Source of the DNA: JAVXAG01 sp036660615
GTDB lineage: Bacteria; Bacillota; Clostridia; Peptostreptococcales; Anaerovoracaceae
Assembly: GCA_036660615.1 (NCBI GenBank)
Contig: JAVXAG010000001.1
Span: 1 to 52,089 of the forward strand
DNA length: 52,089 nucleotides
Direction: 5' to 3'
The notes under the pieces are model-generated. The model did not search any database. It saw nothing but the letters and a program-made list of their open reading frames with translations, and was not told the DNA's origin. The position numbers and the translations under genes were made by a program. Shown piece by piece: positions 15,185-22,650 of this stretch (positions within the stretch are counted from its first letter, which is position 1; each line of letters begins with the position of its first letter).

Positions 15185-16294
15185 TTGTCGATAGAACGTC
15201 ACTATTTCCCGGGGAACAACACGCCCGAGGGATTTTTTTCATACTATAGCTACATTCTTGCCCAAAGAGAAGCTAATAAAATTATATGCATAAAAGGGGG
15301 ACCCGGAACAGGAAAATCCACTTTTATGAAAACAATTGGGGAGAAACTAGCTGAAAAGAATGAAGATGTTGATTTTCTTCATTGTTCTGCTGATGAAAAT
15401 TCCATTGATGGCATAGTCTTGAAAAGCAAGAGTATTGCTATTATTGACGGAACTAGTCCACATATTACAGATCCAGTAACTCCAGGTGCAGTGGACAGCA
15501 TTATAAACTTTGGCGAATACTGGGACGAAAGAAAAATATTTGACAGTAAAGATGAGATTATTAATCTTAACGAAGAATGCTCAAAATGGTATAGGGTGGC
15601 ATACAACTACCTTGCTTCTGCAAAATGTCTGTATAACAATCTGGAAAAGCTATATGATGATGCAATGGAAATATCTGAAATATATAAGTTGTCAGCAGAC
15701 ATAATAGGAAAAGAATATAAGAATCTTGATATTTCAATAAAACCAGGCAATATGAAAAAGTTTTTTGCCAGTGCAATTACATCAAATGGTAGTGTTAATT
15801 ACATTAAAACTCTTTTACAGAATATGAAAAAGGTTTACTTAATCAATTCACCAGTAGGATACAGCAATAGAAGTTTTATGAGTATTGTTGCGGAAGGGGC
15901 AATTTATAGAGGCTTTGATATTGAAGCTTTCTATTGTCCTATGTGTCCAGCTGACAAGATTGAACATATTATAATTCCAGAGTTACAAATTGCTTTTACA
16001 ACAGTAAATAAATGGCATGATATAGAGCCTTGGGAGATATTCTATGTAGAAGAAGAAACAGACCAGAACATTATATTAATTGACTTAAATGACTATACTA
16101 ATAATTATTTTATGGAGAAAAATAGTGGTATAATTGGAAAATCAACAGCACATATGGATTTGTTAATTGAACAAGGAATAAAGTGCCTAGGTAGAGCCAA
16201 AGAAAATCACGATTTAGTGGAAAAAATGTACATTAGAAATATGGACTTTACAAAGATTACTCAGCTAGTTGATGAAACAATAGAAAAATTATAA
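15185..16294 (+). CDS. Internally duplicated P-loop NTPase family protein (PRK06851-like)
   Basis: A 369-residue protein resembling an uncharacterised clostridial ATPase family. A Walker A motif, GGPGTGKST, lies at residues 38-46. The protein is a tandem repeat: residues 6-87 (RHYFPGNNTPEGFFSYYSYI, then the P-loop, then DVDFLHCSADENSIDGI) align with residues 190-272 (KKFFASAITSNGSVNYIKTL, then NSPVGYSNRS, then DIEAFYCPMCPADKIEHI). In the second half the P-loop is decayed and its lysine is lost. The start codon is TTG, supported by GGAGG at 15173-15177 with seven-base spacing. Function is unknown; it is flanked by a promoter and terminator and stands alone. Confidence 0.85.
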   Translation: MSIERHYFPGNNTPEGFFSYYSYILAQREANKIICIKGGPGTGKSTFMKTIGEKLAEKNEDVDFLHCSADENSIDGIVLKSKSIAIIDGTSPHITDPVTPGAVDSIINFGEYWDERKIFDSKDEIINLNEECSKWYRVAYNYLASAKCLYNNLEKLYDDAMEISEIYKLSADIIGKEYKNLDISIKPGNMKKFFASAITSNGSVNYIKTLLQNMKKVYLINSPVGYSNRSFMSIVAEGAIYRGFDIEAFYCPMCPADKIEHIIIPELQIAFTTVNKWHDIEPWEIFYVEEETDQNIILIDLNDYTNNYFMEKNSGIIGKSTAHMDLLIEQGIKCLGRAKENHDLVEKMYIRNMDFTKITQLVDETIEKL

Positions 16295-16304
16295 AAAACA
16301 AATC

Positions 16305-16345
16305 AAAACCACCACGATAAATAAAAATCATGGTGGTTTGTTTGT
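16305..16345. terminator. Bidirectional terminator between convergent genes
   Basis: AAACCACCACGAT and ATCATGGTGGTTT pair with one mismatch around an AT-rich loop. T-rich runs follow on both strands, so it serves the plus-strand P-loop gene and the minus-strand pepF-nadK-rluD operon. Confidence 0.85.
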
Positions 16346-16358
16346 TGTTAGCTTATTA

Positions 16359-17261
16359 TTAAACTTCAGATGAAATTATTTCTATTACTTTTTTAATATC
16401 ATCTGGAATAGGGGCAGTTGCAGTTATGATTTTGCCTGTGACTGGGTGATTAAAGGTTAGGGAACAGGCATGTAGCGCTTGGCGCTGGATTAGCCAAGGG
16501 TTTGAGCCTCCATATAGATGATCGCCGACGATAGGATAACCTATGTGGGAAAGATGAACTCTAATTTGATGAGTTCTGCCGGTAGCTAACAATAACTCGA
16601 CCAAGGTAAACCCTTTAGAAAATCTTTGAAGAACCTTTACATGGGTAACCGAAGGGTATCCGCCAGTTTCCATTACTCCACGTTCCACCTTGTCTATATC
16701 TGGTCTGCCAATAGGAAGGTCAATAGTGAATTCATCTTCGCTAATTATTCCTTTGACTATGGCAATATACCTCTTTTCAATATCCTTTGTTTTCATTTGT
16801 TTTGTCAATTCGTCCTGTGCGTGGGAGTTCTTGCCAATGACTAGAATGCCGGAAGTATCCATATCAAGACGGTTGATAAACCTAATTTTAAAAGTCTGGT
16901 TAGTATCTTCCATATATTTCATTAAGCCGTTAGCAATAGTATGTAGGGGATGTCCACTAGTTGGATGAACAATTATTCCAGGCTGCTTATTAATAATTAA
17001 TAAGTCATTATCTTCATAAACCGGCGAGATTGGAATGTTTTCCGGTTGAAAATTGCTAGATTCGTCAGGTAAAACAACAGAAATAACATCGCCGACCTCT
17101 GGAGTTATCCACCCAGCAGTCGGCTGTCCATTTAACATTATTAGATTCTTTTGCCTTAATTTTGACATTAACCTTGAAGAAAATGTGAAATTGTTGCGAA
17201 TGAGAACCTTTACTGACAACTTCTTGTCAGATTCTTTTACTGTATACTCAAAATTTGCCAT
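16359..17261 (-). CDS. RluD-family RNA pseudouridine synthase
   Basis: It isomerises uridine to pseudouridine in rRNA or tRNA. An S4-like RNA-binding segment covers about residues 10-70 (FTFSSRLMSKLRQKNLIMLNG). The catalytic aspartate lies in RFINRLDMDTSGILVIGKN, where most members read HRLD; the histidine is replaced by asparagine here. The C-terminal LLATGRTHQIRVHLSHIGYPIVGDHLYGG is typical of the RluA/RluC/RluD group. At 300 residues it is complete. It ends the pepF-nadK-rluD operon, eight bases after nadK. The exact target site cannot be read from sequence. Confidence 0.92.
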   Translation of the reverse strand: MANFEYTVKESDKKLSVKVLIRNNFTFSSRLMSKLRQKNLIMLNGQPTAGWITPEVGDVISVVLPDESSNFQPENIPISPVYEDNDLLIINKQPGIIVHPTSGHPLHTIANGLMKYMEDTNQTFKIRFINRLDMDTSGILVIGKNSHAQDELTKQMKTKDIEKRYIAIVKGIISEDEFTIDLPIGRPDIDKVERGVMETGGYPSVTHVKVLQRFSKGFTLVELLLATGRTHQIRVHLSHIGYPIVGDHLYGGSNPWLIQRQALHACSLTFNHPVTGKIITATAPIPDDIKKVIEIISSEV

Positions 17262-17268
17262 ATTACCT

Positions 17269-18072
17269 CTACAAGAACTTACATTTTACTTTTGTCCAAA
17301 AATCATAGTTAACAAAACGCATTAAGTTAACCGTTATTTCAGAAAAGCAAATTTCAATAGATTCAACGTTTTCATATTCAAAAGACACACCATCAGCAAC
17401 GAGAAGTAGGGTATTGCAATCCTTTTGCATATCTGGAACTATGCCAAGAGATAAGTCCGAAGGTAGCAAGATGCTTGACGTAAATGAACGGTATGCAGTA
17501 GTATTCATTGGTGCAATTGGAGTGACTTGCAAGATATTTAACCTTGGGTCAACAATACTGCCACCAAGAGAATAGTTATATGCAGTACTACCGGCTGGCG
17601 TTGCAATCAAAAGACCATCTCCACTAAACCGTTCGATAAAACTTCCGCCTATGGAAATATTCAAGTGGATAGAGTATGTAGAATGTCCCTTTATTGCGAC
17701 TTCATTTAGACCAATGTGTTCAAAAGTTTTGCCATCGGACTTTATTACAGTTTTTACTGTTGATAAAGGTTGCAAAGTGTAGTTACCCTGAGTATAGTTA
17801 AAAATAAAATCATCTAATTGACTAGGAAGAATCTCTTGGAAAAATCCTAGATGACCAGTATTTATGCCTATAATAGGGATATTTGGAAAGTTGAACTTGT
17901 GAATTGCTTCAAGAAAAGTACCATCTCCGCCAATGCAAACTAGCAACTCCGCATCGTCATTAAATTTTGTATTAACGACGAAACCGGAATTGTCTAATTT
18001 TTGTCTCAGTTTTTTTTCAGTTTTCTTAGATGCCAAACTTTCATTGGCATAAATATATATTTGTTTATTCAT
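17269..18072 (-). CDS. nadK: NAD kinase
   Basis: It phosphorylates NAD to NADP, setting the size of the NADP pool. Marks are the diphosphate-binding CIGGDGTFLEAIHKF (about residues 46-60), NTGHLGFFQE, and the NAD-binding FSGDGLLIATPAGSTAYNYSLGG. Length 267 is typical of Firmicute enzymes. It lies ten bases after pepF and eight before the pseudouridine synthase, so co-transcription is likely. The start gives MNKQIYIYANESLASKK. Confidence 0.95.
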   Translation of the reverse strand: MNKQIYIYANESLASKKTEKKLRQKLDNSGFVVNTKFNDDAELLVCIGGDGTFLEAIHKFNFPNIPIIGINTGHLGFFQEILPSQLDDFIFNYTQGNYTLQPLSTVKTVIKSDGKTFEHIGLNEVAIKGHSTYSIHLNISIGGSFIERFSGDGLLIATPAGSTAYNYSLGGSIVDPRLNILQVTPIAPMNTTAYRSFTSSILLPSDLSLGIVPDMQKDCNTLLLVADGVSFEYENVESIEICFSEITVNLMRFVNYDFWTKVKCKFL

Positions 18073-18081
18073 AACACCATT

Positions 18082-19875
18082 TTACAATAATTCTTCGAAT
18101 TCTTCAACTAAGTTCTTAAATGTTTCCATTGCCATAATAATTGGTTCAGGCTTGCTCATATCTACACCTGCAATTTTCAGTAATTCCACAGGGAAATCAC
18201 TATCACCGGTTTTTAGAAATTCTTTGTAGGCATCTCTTGCCTTATCGCCCTCAGTCAATATCTTCTTGGAAATTGCTGTGGCAGCTGAATAACCAGTTGC
18301 ATATTGATATACATAGAATGATCTATAAAAATGTGGAATCCTTGACCATTCATACTTGATGTATTCGTCATCAGCTAAAGCGTCGCCAAAATACAATTTG
18401 TTCAACTTATCATATTGCTCACACATCCATTCAGCAGTTAAAGATAATCCGTTTTCAACAGCTTCGTGGGTAATCATTTCAAATTCAGCGAACATAGTCT
18501 GTCTAAATAGGGTGGTGCGGAATTCTTCGATATATAGGTTGAGAATATATTTTCTCTTATTCAAATCTTCTTCTTTATTCAAAAGATATTGCATTAACAA
18601 AGACTCATTTACGGTAGAAGCAACTTCAGCTGTAAAAATTGAATGACTTCCATAGGTAAACGGTTGATTTTCTCTAGTATAGCTAGAATGCATGGAGTGA
18701 CCCATTTCGTGAACTACTGTGAACACATCTTTTAAAGTATCTGTGTAGTTTAGCAAAATATATGGCATGCTGTCATAAGAACCAAAGCTATAAGCACCAC
18801 TAGTTTTGCCTTCGTTTTCGTAAACGTCAATCCATCCAGCTTCTACACCTTTTGAAAGTCTGTCTATATATTCTTCTCCAAGAGGAGCTAGACCTGCTTT
18901 CATCATTTCTATGGCTTCCTCATAAGAAACTATTTCTTTTGGAACTTCTACAAGAGGAACATAAATGTCGTACATCTTCAATTCATCAACGCCTAAAACT
19001 TTTTTTCTAAGTGCAGTGTATTTGTGAAGGGTTGGTAGATAGTCGTGGACAACCTTTATTAAATTATCATAAACTTCCAGAGGAATGTTTCCACCAGAAA
19101 GAGCAGCTTGTCTAGCTGAGTCGTAATGTCTTATCCTTGCAGAAATAACATCATTTTTAGTGTTATAGCTGTAAGTTGTAGAGATTGTATTGATTAAATT
19201 CTTGTAAGCCTGGTACATATTAGTGAAAGCAGCCTGTCTAACACTTCTATCGTGAGATTCCATAAAGTTTATATAATTTCCATGAGTAAGCTGAACTTGT
19301 TGGCCATCTTCATCAATTATAAAACCAAAAGTCATATCAGCATTGTTAAGCATTGTAAAGATATCATTGGTTGCTCCAGTAACTTCACTAAGCTGAGCCA
19401 TTATATTTTCTTCATTAGCAGAAAGTACATGCTTTTTTTCTCTAAGAATGTCATTAATTACGAATTCATATTGCTTTAATTTTGGTTCATTCTCTATAAA
19501 ACCTAAAAGTTTTTCATCAGATGAACCTAGCAATTCAGGTGTAAAGAAGGACATCTCAGAAGATACTTTAGCAATTATTGTATTGCATTTATCTGACATA
19601 CCTTGGTATTTTGTGGATTTATTGTCTTCATCAAGCTTCATTCGAGAATAAACAAAGACCTTTTCTAACTTTTGCCAAATCTTATCTTTTTCGTCTAATG
19701 CATTAAAAAGACTAGTGCTATTTTCAGTCAATCGTCCCTGAAACTGTTTGAATTCCTCAGTTCTTTTCAAAACCTCTTCAATATCTTTGTCCCATTGATC
19801 CTCATTTGGATACATTGCTTCAATGTTCCATTTGTATTTCTTTTCCATTTCATTTCTTTTTTTTAATTTTTTCAT
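18082..19875 (-). CDS. pepF: Oligoendopeptidase F (M3B zinc peptidase)
   Basis: A cytoplasmic zinc metallopeptidase that cuts short peptides, useful in peptide-fermenting anaerobes. The HEXXH site is VVHEMGHSMHSSY at about two-thirds of the chain, and the third ligand glutamate lies about 25 residues on, in TAEVASTVNE. The length of about 597 is normal. I prefer the ATG at 19875 (MKKLKKRNEMEKKYKW) because GGAGG precedes it by 11 bases; an in-frame ATG at 19893 has no such site, and a further ATG at 19848 is where the conserved part begins. First gene of the operon. Confidence 0.95.
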   Translation of the reverse strand: MKKLKKRNEMEKKYKWNIEAMYPNEDQWDKDIEEVLKRTEEFKQFQGRLTENSTSLFNALDEKDKIWQKLEKVFVYSRMKLDEDNKSTKYQGMSDKCNTIIAKVSSEMSFFTPELLGSSDEKLLGFIENEPKLKQYEFVINDILREKKHVLSANEENIMAQLSEVTGATNDIFTMLNNADMTFGFIIDEDGQQVQLTHGNYINFMESHDRSVRQAAFTNMYQAYKNLINTISTTYSYNTKNDVISARIRHYDSARQAALSGGNIPLEVYDNLIKVVHDYLPTLHKYTALRKKVLGVDELKMYDIYVPLVEVPKEIVSYEEAIEMMKAGLAPLGEEYIDRLSKGVEAGWIDVYENEGKTSGAYSFGSYDSMPYILLNYTDTLKDVFTVVHEMGHSMHSSYTRENQPFTYGSHSIFTAEVASTVNESLLMQYLLNKEEDLNKRKYILNLYIEEFRTTLFRQTMFAEFEMITHEAVENGLSLTAEWMCEQYDKLNKLYFGDALADDEYIKYEWSRIPHFYRSFYVYQYATGYSAATAISKKILTEGDKARDAYKEFLKTGDSDFPVELLKIAGVDMSKPEPIIMAMETFKNLVEEFEELL

Positions 19876-19983
19876 ACCCTTTTTTGCCTCCATATAGAAA
19901 ATTCATTTTAATTGTAGTATAATAGTTAATCTAACAGAATAACTAATAGAATTATACCACAAAATTGAAAGGAATATTACTAA

Positions 19984-20796
19984 ATGGATAATAGACCTAT
20001 AGGATTTTTTGATTCAGGACTCGGAGGACTAACTTGTGTTCCACATTTGATGAGAAAAATTCCTAAAGAAAGAATTGTGTATTTTGGCGATACAGCCAGA
20101 ACACCATATGGATCCAAATCACCGGAAACTATAAAACAGTTCACTATGCAAATAGGCGAGTTCTTGGTAAAACAAAACGTCAAGATGATTGTAATTGCAT
20201 GCAATACAGTAAGTGCTACTTGTCTTGATGAACTGAAAAAAATGTATCCGGAGATACCGGTTGTCGGTATTATACAGCCAACAGCCAGACAGATTGCTAA
20301 TGCATCATTATCAACAGATAAGATAGGTATTATTGCAACCAAAGTAACCATACAAAGCAATGCTTACGAAAATATGATAAAGGAAATTAATCCAAATTTG
20401 CAATTATTTTCAGAAGCTTGCCCCGCGTTTGTTCCTTTGATAGAAGAGGGAATAATACAAAATGACATCATGAATCTTACGATAAAGTATTATCTTGAGG
20501 ATTTCATTAGTCAAAACAAAATCAATACCTTAGTTTTGGGATGTACTCATTATCCGCTAATTAGAAAAAACATCACAAAACTCTATCCTCAGCTAAAAAT
20601 TATCAATCCGTCAGAAGAAATAATAGATGAAATTGATGACGTGCTAAGAGATAAAGACCTTTATGCGGACAACCCTAACCAAGACAATGTTTTTTATGCC
20701 AGTGACCTTTCTGAGAACTTTGTAAATATGATACAAAAAATCTTGGAGACAGAACCTGACGATATTAACATTAAATTCAAAAACTTAGACATATAG
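19984..20796 (+). CDS. murI: Glutamate racemase
   Basis: It makes D-glutamate for peptidoglycan from L-glutamate, without a cofactor. The N-terminal GFFDSGLGGLTCVPHLM and YFGDTARTPYGSKS bind substrate; the two catalytic cysteines lie in VIACNTVSATC and VLGCTHYPLI. Length 270 is standard. GAAAGGAATATTACTAA precedes the ATG. A TATAAT at 19918-19923 is a plausible -10 with a poor -35. It diverges from pepF and is followed 29 bp on by an unknown acidic protein, probably co-transcribed. Confidence 0.95.
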   Translation: MDNRPIGFFDSGLGGLTCVPHLMRKIPKERIVYFGDTARTPYGSKSPETIKQFTMQIGEFLVKQNVKMIVIACNTVSATCLDELKKMYPEIPVVGIIQPTARQIANASLSTDKIGIIATKVTIQSNAYENMIKEINPNLQLFSEACPAFVPLIEEGIIQNDIMNLTIKYYLEDFISQNKINTLVLGCTHYPLIRKNITKLYPQLKIINPSEEIIDEIDDVLRDKDLYADNPNQDNVFYASDLSENFVNMIQKILETEPDDINIKFKNLDI

Positions 20797-20825
20797 ACTT
20801 AAAGAATAGACTAGGAGCAAAAACA

Positions 20826-21347
20826 ATGGATAAAGAAAGACTTTTTGAGATGCTGGACATAGAATCCGGTGCAGATTTTCAATATTTTGAGAACATATCA
20901 GAACTATTGGAATGTGATGAAGATATAGACAGCGAATTAATATATGAATTAATGACCGATGTTGACTTGGAGGTTTTCGCATCAATATGTGAAAACTATT
21001 TTGAGGATATTATGGAAGCAATTCCGGGCAACGATATTGATTTGTACACTCTTTTGGATAATATAAAACGTGCATTGATTGGAATGGCAAAGAGTCCACA
21101 GGACGACAAAACTTTGATTCACCTTTCGGATCAGCTGTGTAGTTTTAAAGAATGGTATTGCGATGACGACAATGTAAGTTGCCAAAACTCTGAAACTGGG
21201 GACACAAACTTTGTAAACGTTAGAGATGCTTTATTATTATCCAGATTGGAAAAATTAAATGGGGAAGCTTATACATATGACTTCACAAAAGCCTTGGAAT
21301 ACCAAATAGAAGAGTATATTATGACATTTGCTGATTTAATAGATTAA
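20826..21347 (+). CDS. Acidic protein of unknown function
   Basis: A 173-residue soluble, strongly acidic protein rich in Asp, Glu and Leu, which I do not recognise. It appears to be mostly helical, with no signal peptide, membrane segment or cofactor motif. The opening MDKERLFEMLDIESGADFQYFENISELLECDEDI is notable for its density of acidic residues, and cysteines are scattered in the second half. AGGAGC precedes the ATG. It sits 29 bp after murI on the same strand, so it is probably in the murI transcript. The sporulation-type promoter of the next gene overlaps its last two bases. Confidence 0.75.
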   Translation: MDKERLFEMLDIESGADFQYFENISELLECDEDIDSELIYELMTDVDLEVFASICENYFEDIMEAIPGNDIDLYTLLDNIKRALIGMAKSPQDDKTLIHLSDQLCSFKEWYCDDDNVSCQNSETGDTNFVNVRDALLLSRLEKLNGEAYTYDFTKALEYQIEEYIMTFADLID

Positions 21348-21374
21348 CAAAATACACTGAACCTGCATAGTATA
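21346..21374 (+). promoter_or_regulatory. Sigma-K/sigma-E-type sporulation promoter for the small cysteine-rich gene
   Basis: AACA (21346-21349), a 16-base spacer and CATAGTATA (21366-21374) fit the mother-cell pattern AC at -35 and CATANNNTA at -10 known for sigma-K. A GGAGG-type site and the start codon follow within 27 bp. The same arrangement, with the same spacing, precedes the large cysteine-rich gene at 26644. Confidence 0.6.
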
Positions 21375-21400
21375 GGGTATAAAGTTATGGAGGTTTATTT

Positions 21401-21610
21401 ATGGGAGATAATAGAAATGAATGTTGCGACAGAGATAGAGTAGAATGTTGCGAAAAAGAATGTAATAGAAATTGCAGAGAGAGATATTGCCCTGAGCCAT
21501 GTTGCGAAGACAATAACATCTTGGGAATACTTATTTTCTTAGGAGTGCTGTACTTTTTATTCTGTAACAACAATAATGGAAGAGGCGGCCTTTTTGGTGG
21601 TTTATTCTAA
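21401..21610 (+). CDS. Small cysteine-rich protein, possible spore-surface component
   Basis: A 69-residue protein. The first 38 residues are highly charged and hold nine cysteines in a spaced pattern (ECC, ECC, EC, NC, YC, PCC). A hydrophobic segment follows (ILGILIFLGVLYFLFC), then an Asn/Gly-rich end (NNNNGRGGLFGGLF). TGGAGG is well placed before the ATG. The composition and the sigma-K-type promoter suggest a cross-linked protein made in the mother cell late in sporulation. I do not recognise a named family. It has its own terminator, so it is a single-gene unit. Confidence 0.75.
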   Translation: MGDNRNECCDRDRVECCEKECNRNCRERYCPEPCCEDNNILGILIFLGVLYFLFCNNNNGRGGLFGGLF

Positions 21611-21635
21611 AAAAAAGACACATATTCCAATCAAA

Positions 21636-21664
21636 AGAGCAAGCATTATGCTTGCTTTTTTTTA
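21636..21664 (+). terminator. Intrinsic terminator after the small cysteine-rich gene
   Basis: AGCAAGCAT and ATGCTTGCT form a perfect stem with a very short loop, followed by a run of eight T residues. Confidence 0.92.
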
Positions 21665-21714
21665 TAGTAAATGATAGTATAAATTGTAAATTTAAACAAG
21701 AAAAGAGATGAACT

Positions 21715-22650
21715 ATGGAAATATTAGATCGTAGCAATAAAAGACAGATGTATAAGCTTGGAATGTTAACAGCACTTGGCTGTAATTTTTTGTGGGGTTT
21801 TTTACCAATATATTGGCAAGCCCTAATTCCTATTGATTCTATGGTCATAATATTCTATAGAGTTTTACTTATGTTTGTGGTATGCCTTGTTATAGGGATA
21901 TGGCAATATGGCATAAAAGAAGTTTTTAAACCTATGTTTGAAGATAAAAAGCTTACTGTAAAATATATTTTGGCAGGTATTGTAATAACAATAAATTGGA
22001 GTCTTTATATTTGGGCAGTAAATGCAGGGTATGTAATACAGACTTGTATGGGATACTACCTTGAGCCACTTATTGTCTGCTCTTTTGGTGTGATTTTCTT
22101 CAAAGAAAAAGCTAATATTTGGAAAGGTGTTTCTTTGGTATTTGCTTGTGTTGGGCTTGCTATTATGGTAATTGGTTACGGTCAAATGCCTTTTATCGCA
22201 GTCGCTCTTGGACTATCATTTGCAACTTATGCAGCGATAAAAAAGAGTGTTTTTATCAGTCCAATATTGTCATTGCTTTATGAAACAACCTTCTTAGCAC
22301 CTATTGCACTAGGTTTTATTATTTACTATGAATTTAATGGAATTGGAGCTTTTGCGGTTGCAGACAATTTCCAAATAGGTTTGCTTTTCATGGCAGGTAT
22401 ATTTACAGCAACACCTATGGCACTTTATTCATTTGCAGCAAACAAATTACCACTGATTACTATTGGGCTTACTGAATATATTTCACCATCGATTACTTTG
22501 ATAATTGGTATTTTTATGTTCAAAGAACCTTTTGATATAATACAATTTACGTCGTTTGTAGTTATTTGGATAGGACTTGTGTTCTTCACTTATGGAGAAG
22601 TTAAAGAGATTAGACAAAGTAGGACGGAGGCAATTAGTGAAGAATCCTAA
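21715..22650 (+). CDS. rarD: RarD-type EamA/DMT superfamily transporter
   Basis: A 311-residue permease with about ten transmembrane helices built from two EamA repeats. The N-terminal GMLTALGCNFLWGFLPIYWQAL is characteristic of the RarD subgroup, and ITINWSLYIWAVNAG and TPMALYSFAANKLPL are further family marks. The substrate is not established. GAAAAGAGATGAACT precedes the ATG. Its last 14 bases overlap the next gene, whose ribosome binding site lies inside rarD, so the two are translationally coupled. Confidence 0.9.
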   Translation: MEILDRSNKRQMYKLGMLTALGCNFLWGFLPIYWQALIPIDSMVIIFYRVLLMFVVCLVIGIWQYGIKEVFKPMFEDKKLTVKYILAGIVITINWSLYIWAVNAGYVIQTCMGYYLEPLIVCSFGVIFFKEKANIWKGVSLVFACVGLAIMVIGYGQMPFIAVALGLSFATYAAIKKSVFISPILSLLYETTFLAPIALGFIIYYEFNGIGAFAVADNFQIGLLFMAGIFTATPMALYSFAANKLPLITIGLTEYISPSITLIIGIFMFKEPFDIIQFTSFVVIWIGLVFFTYGEVKEIRQSRTEAISEES

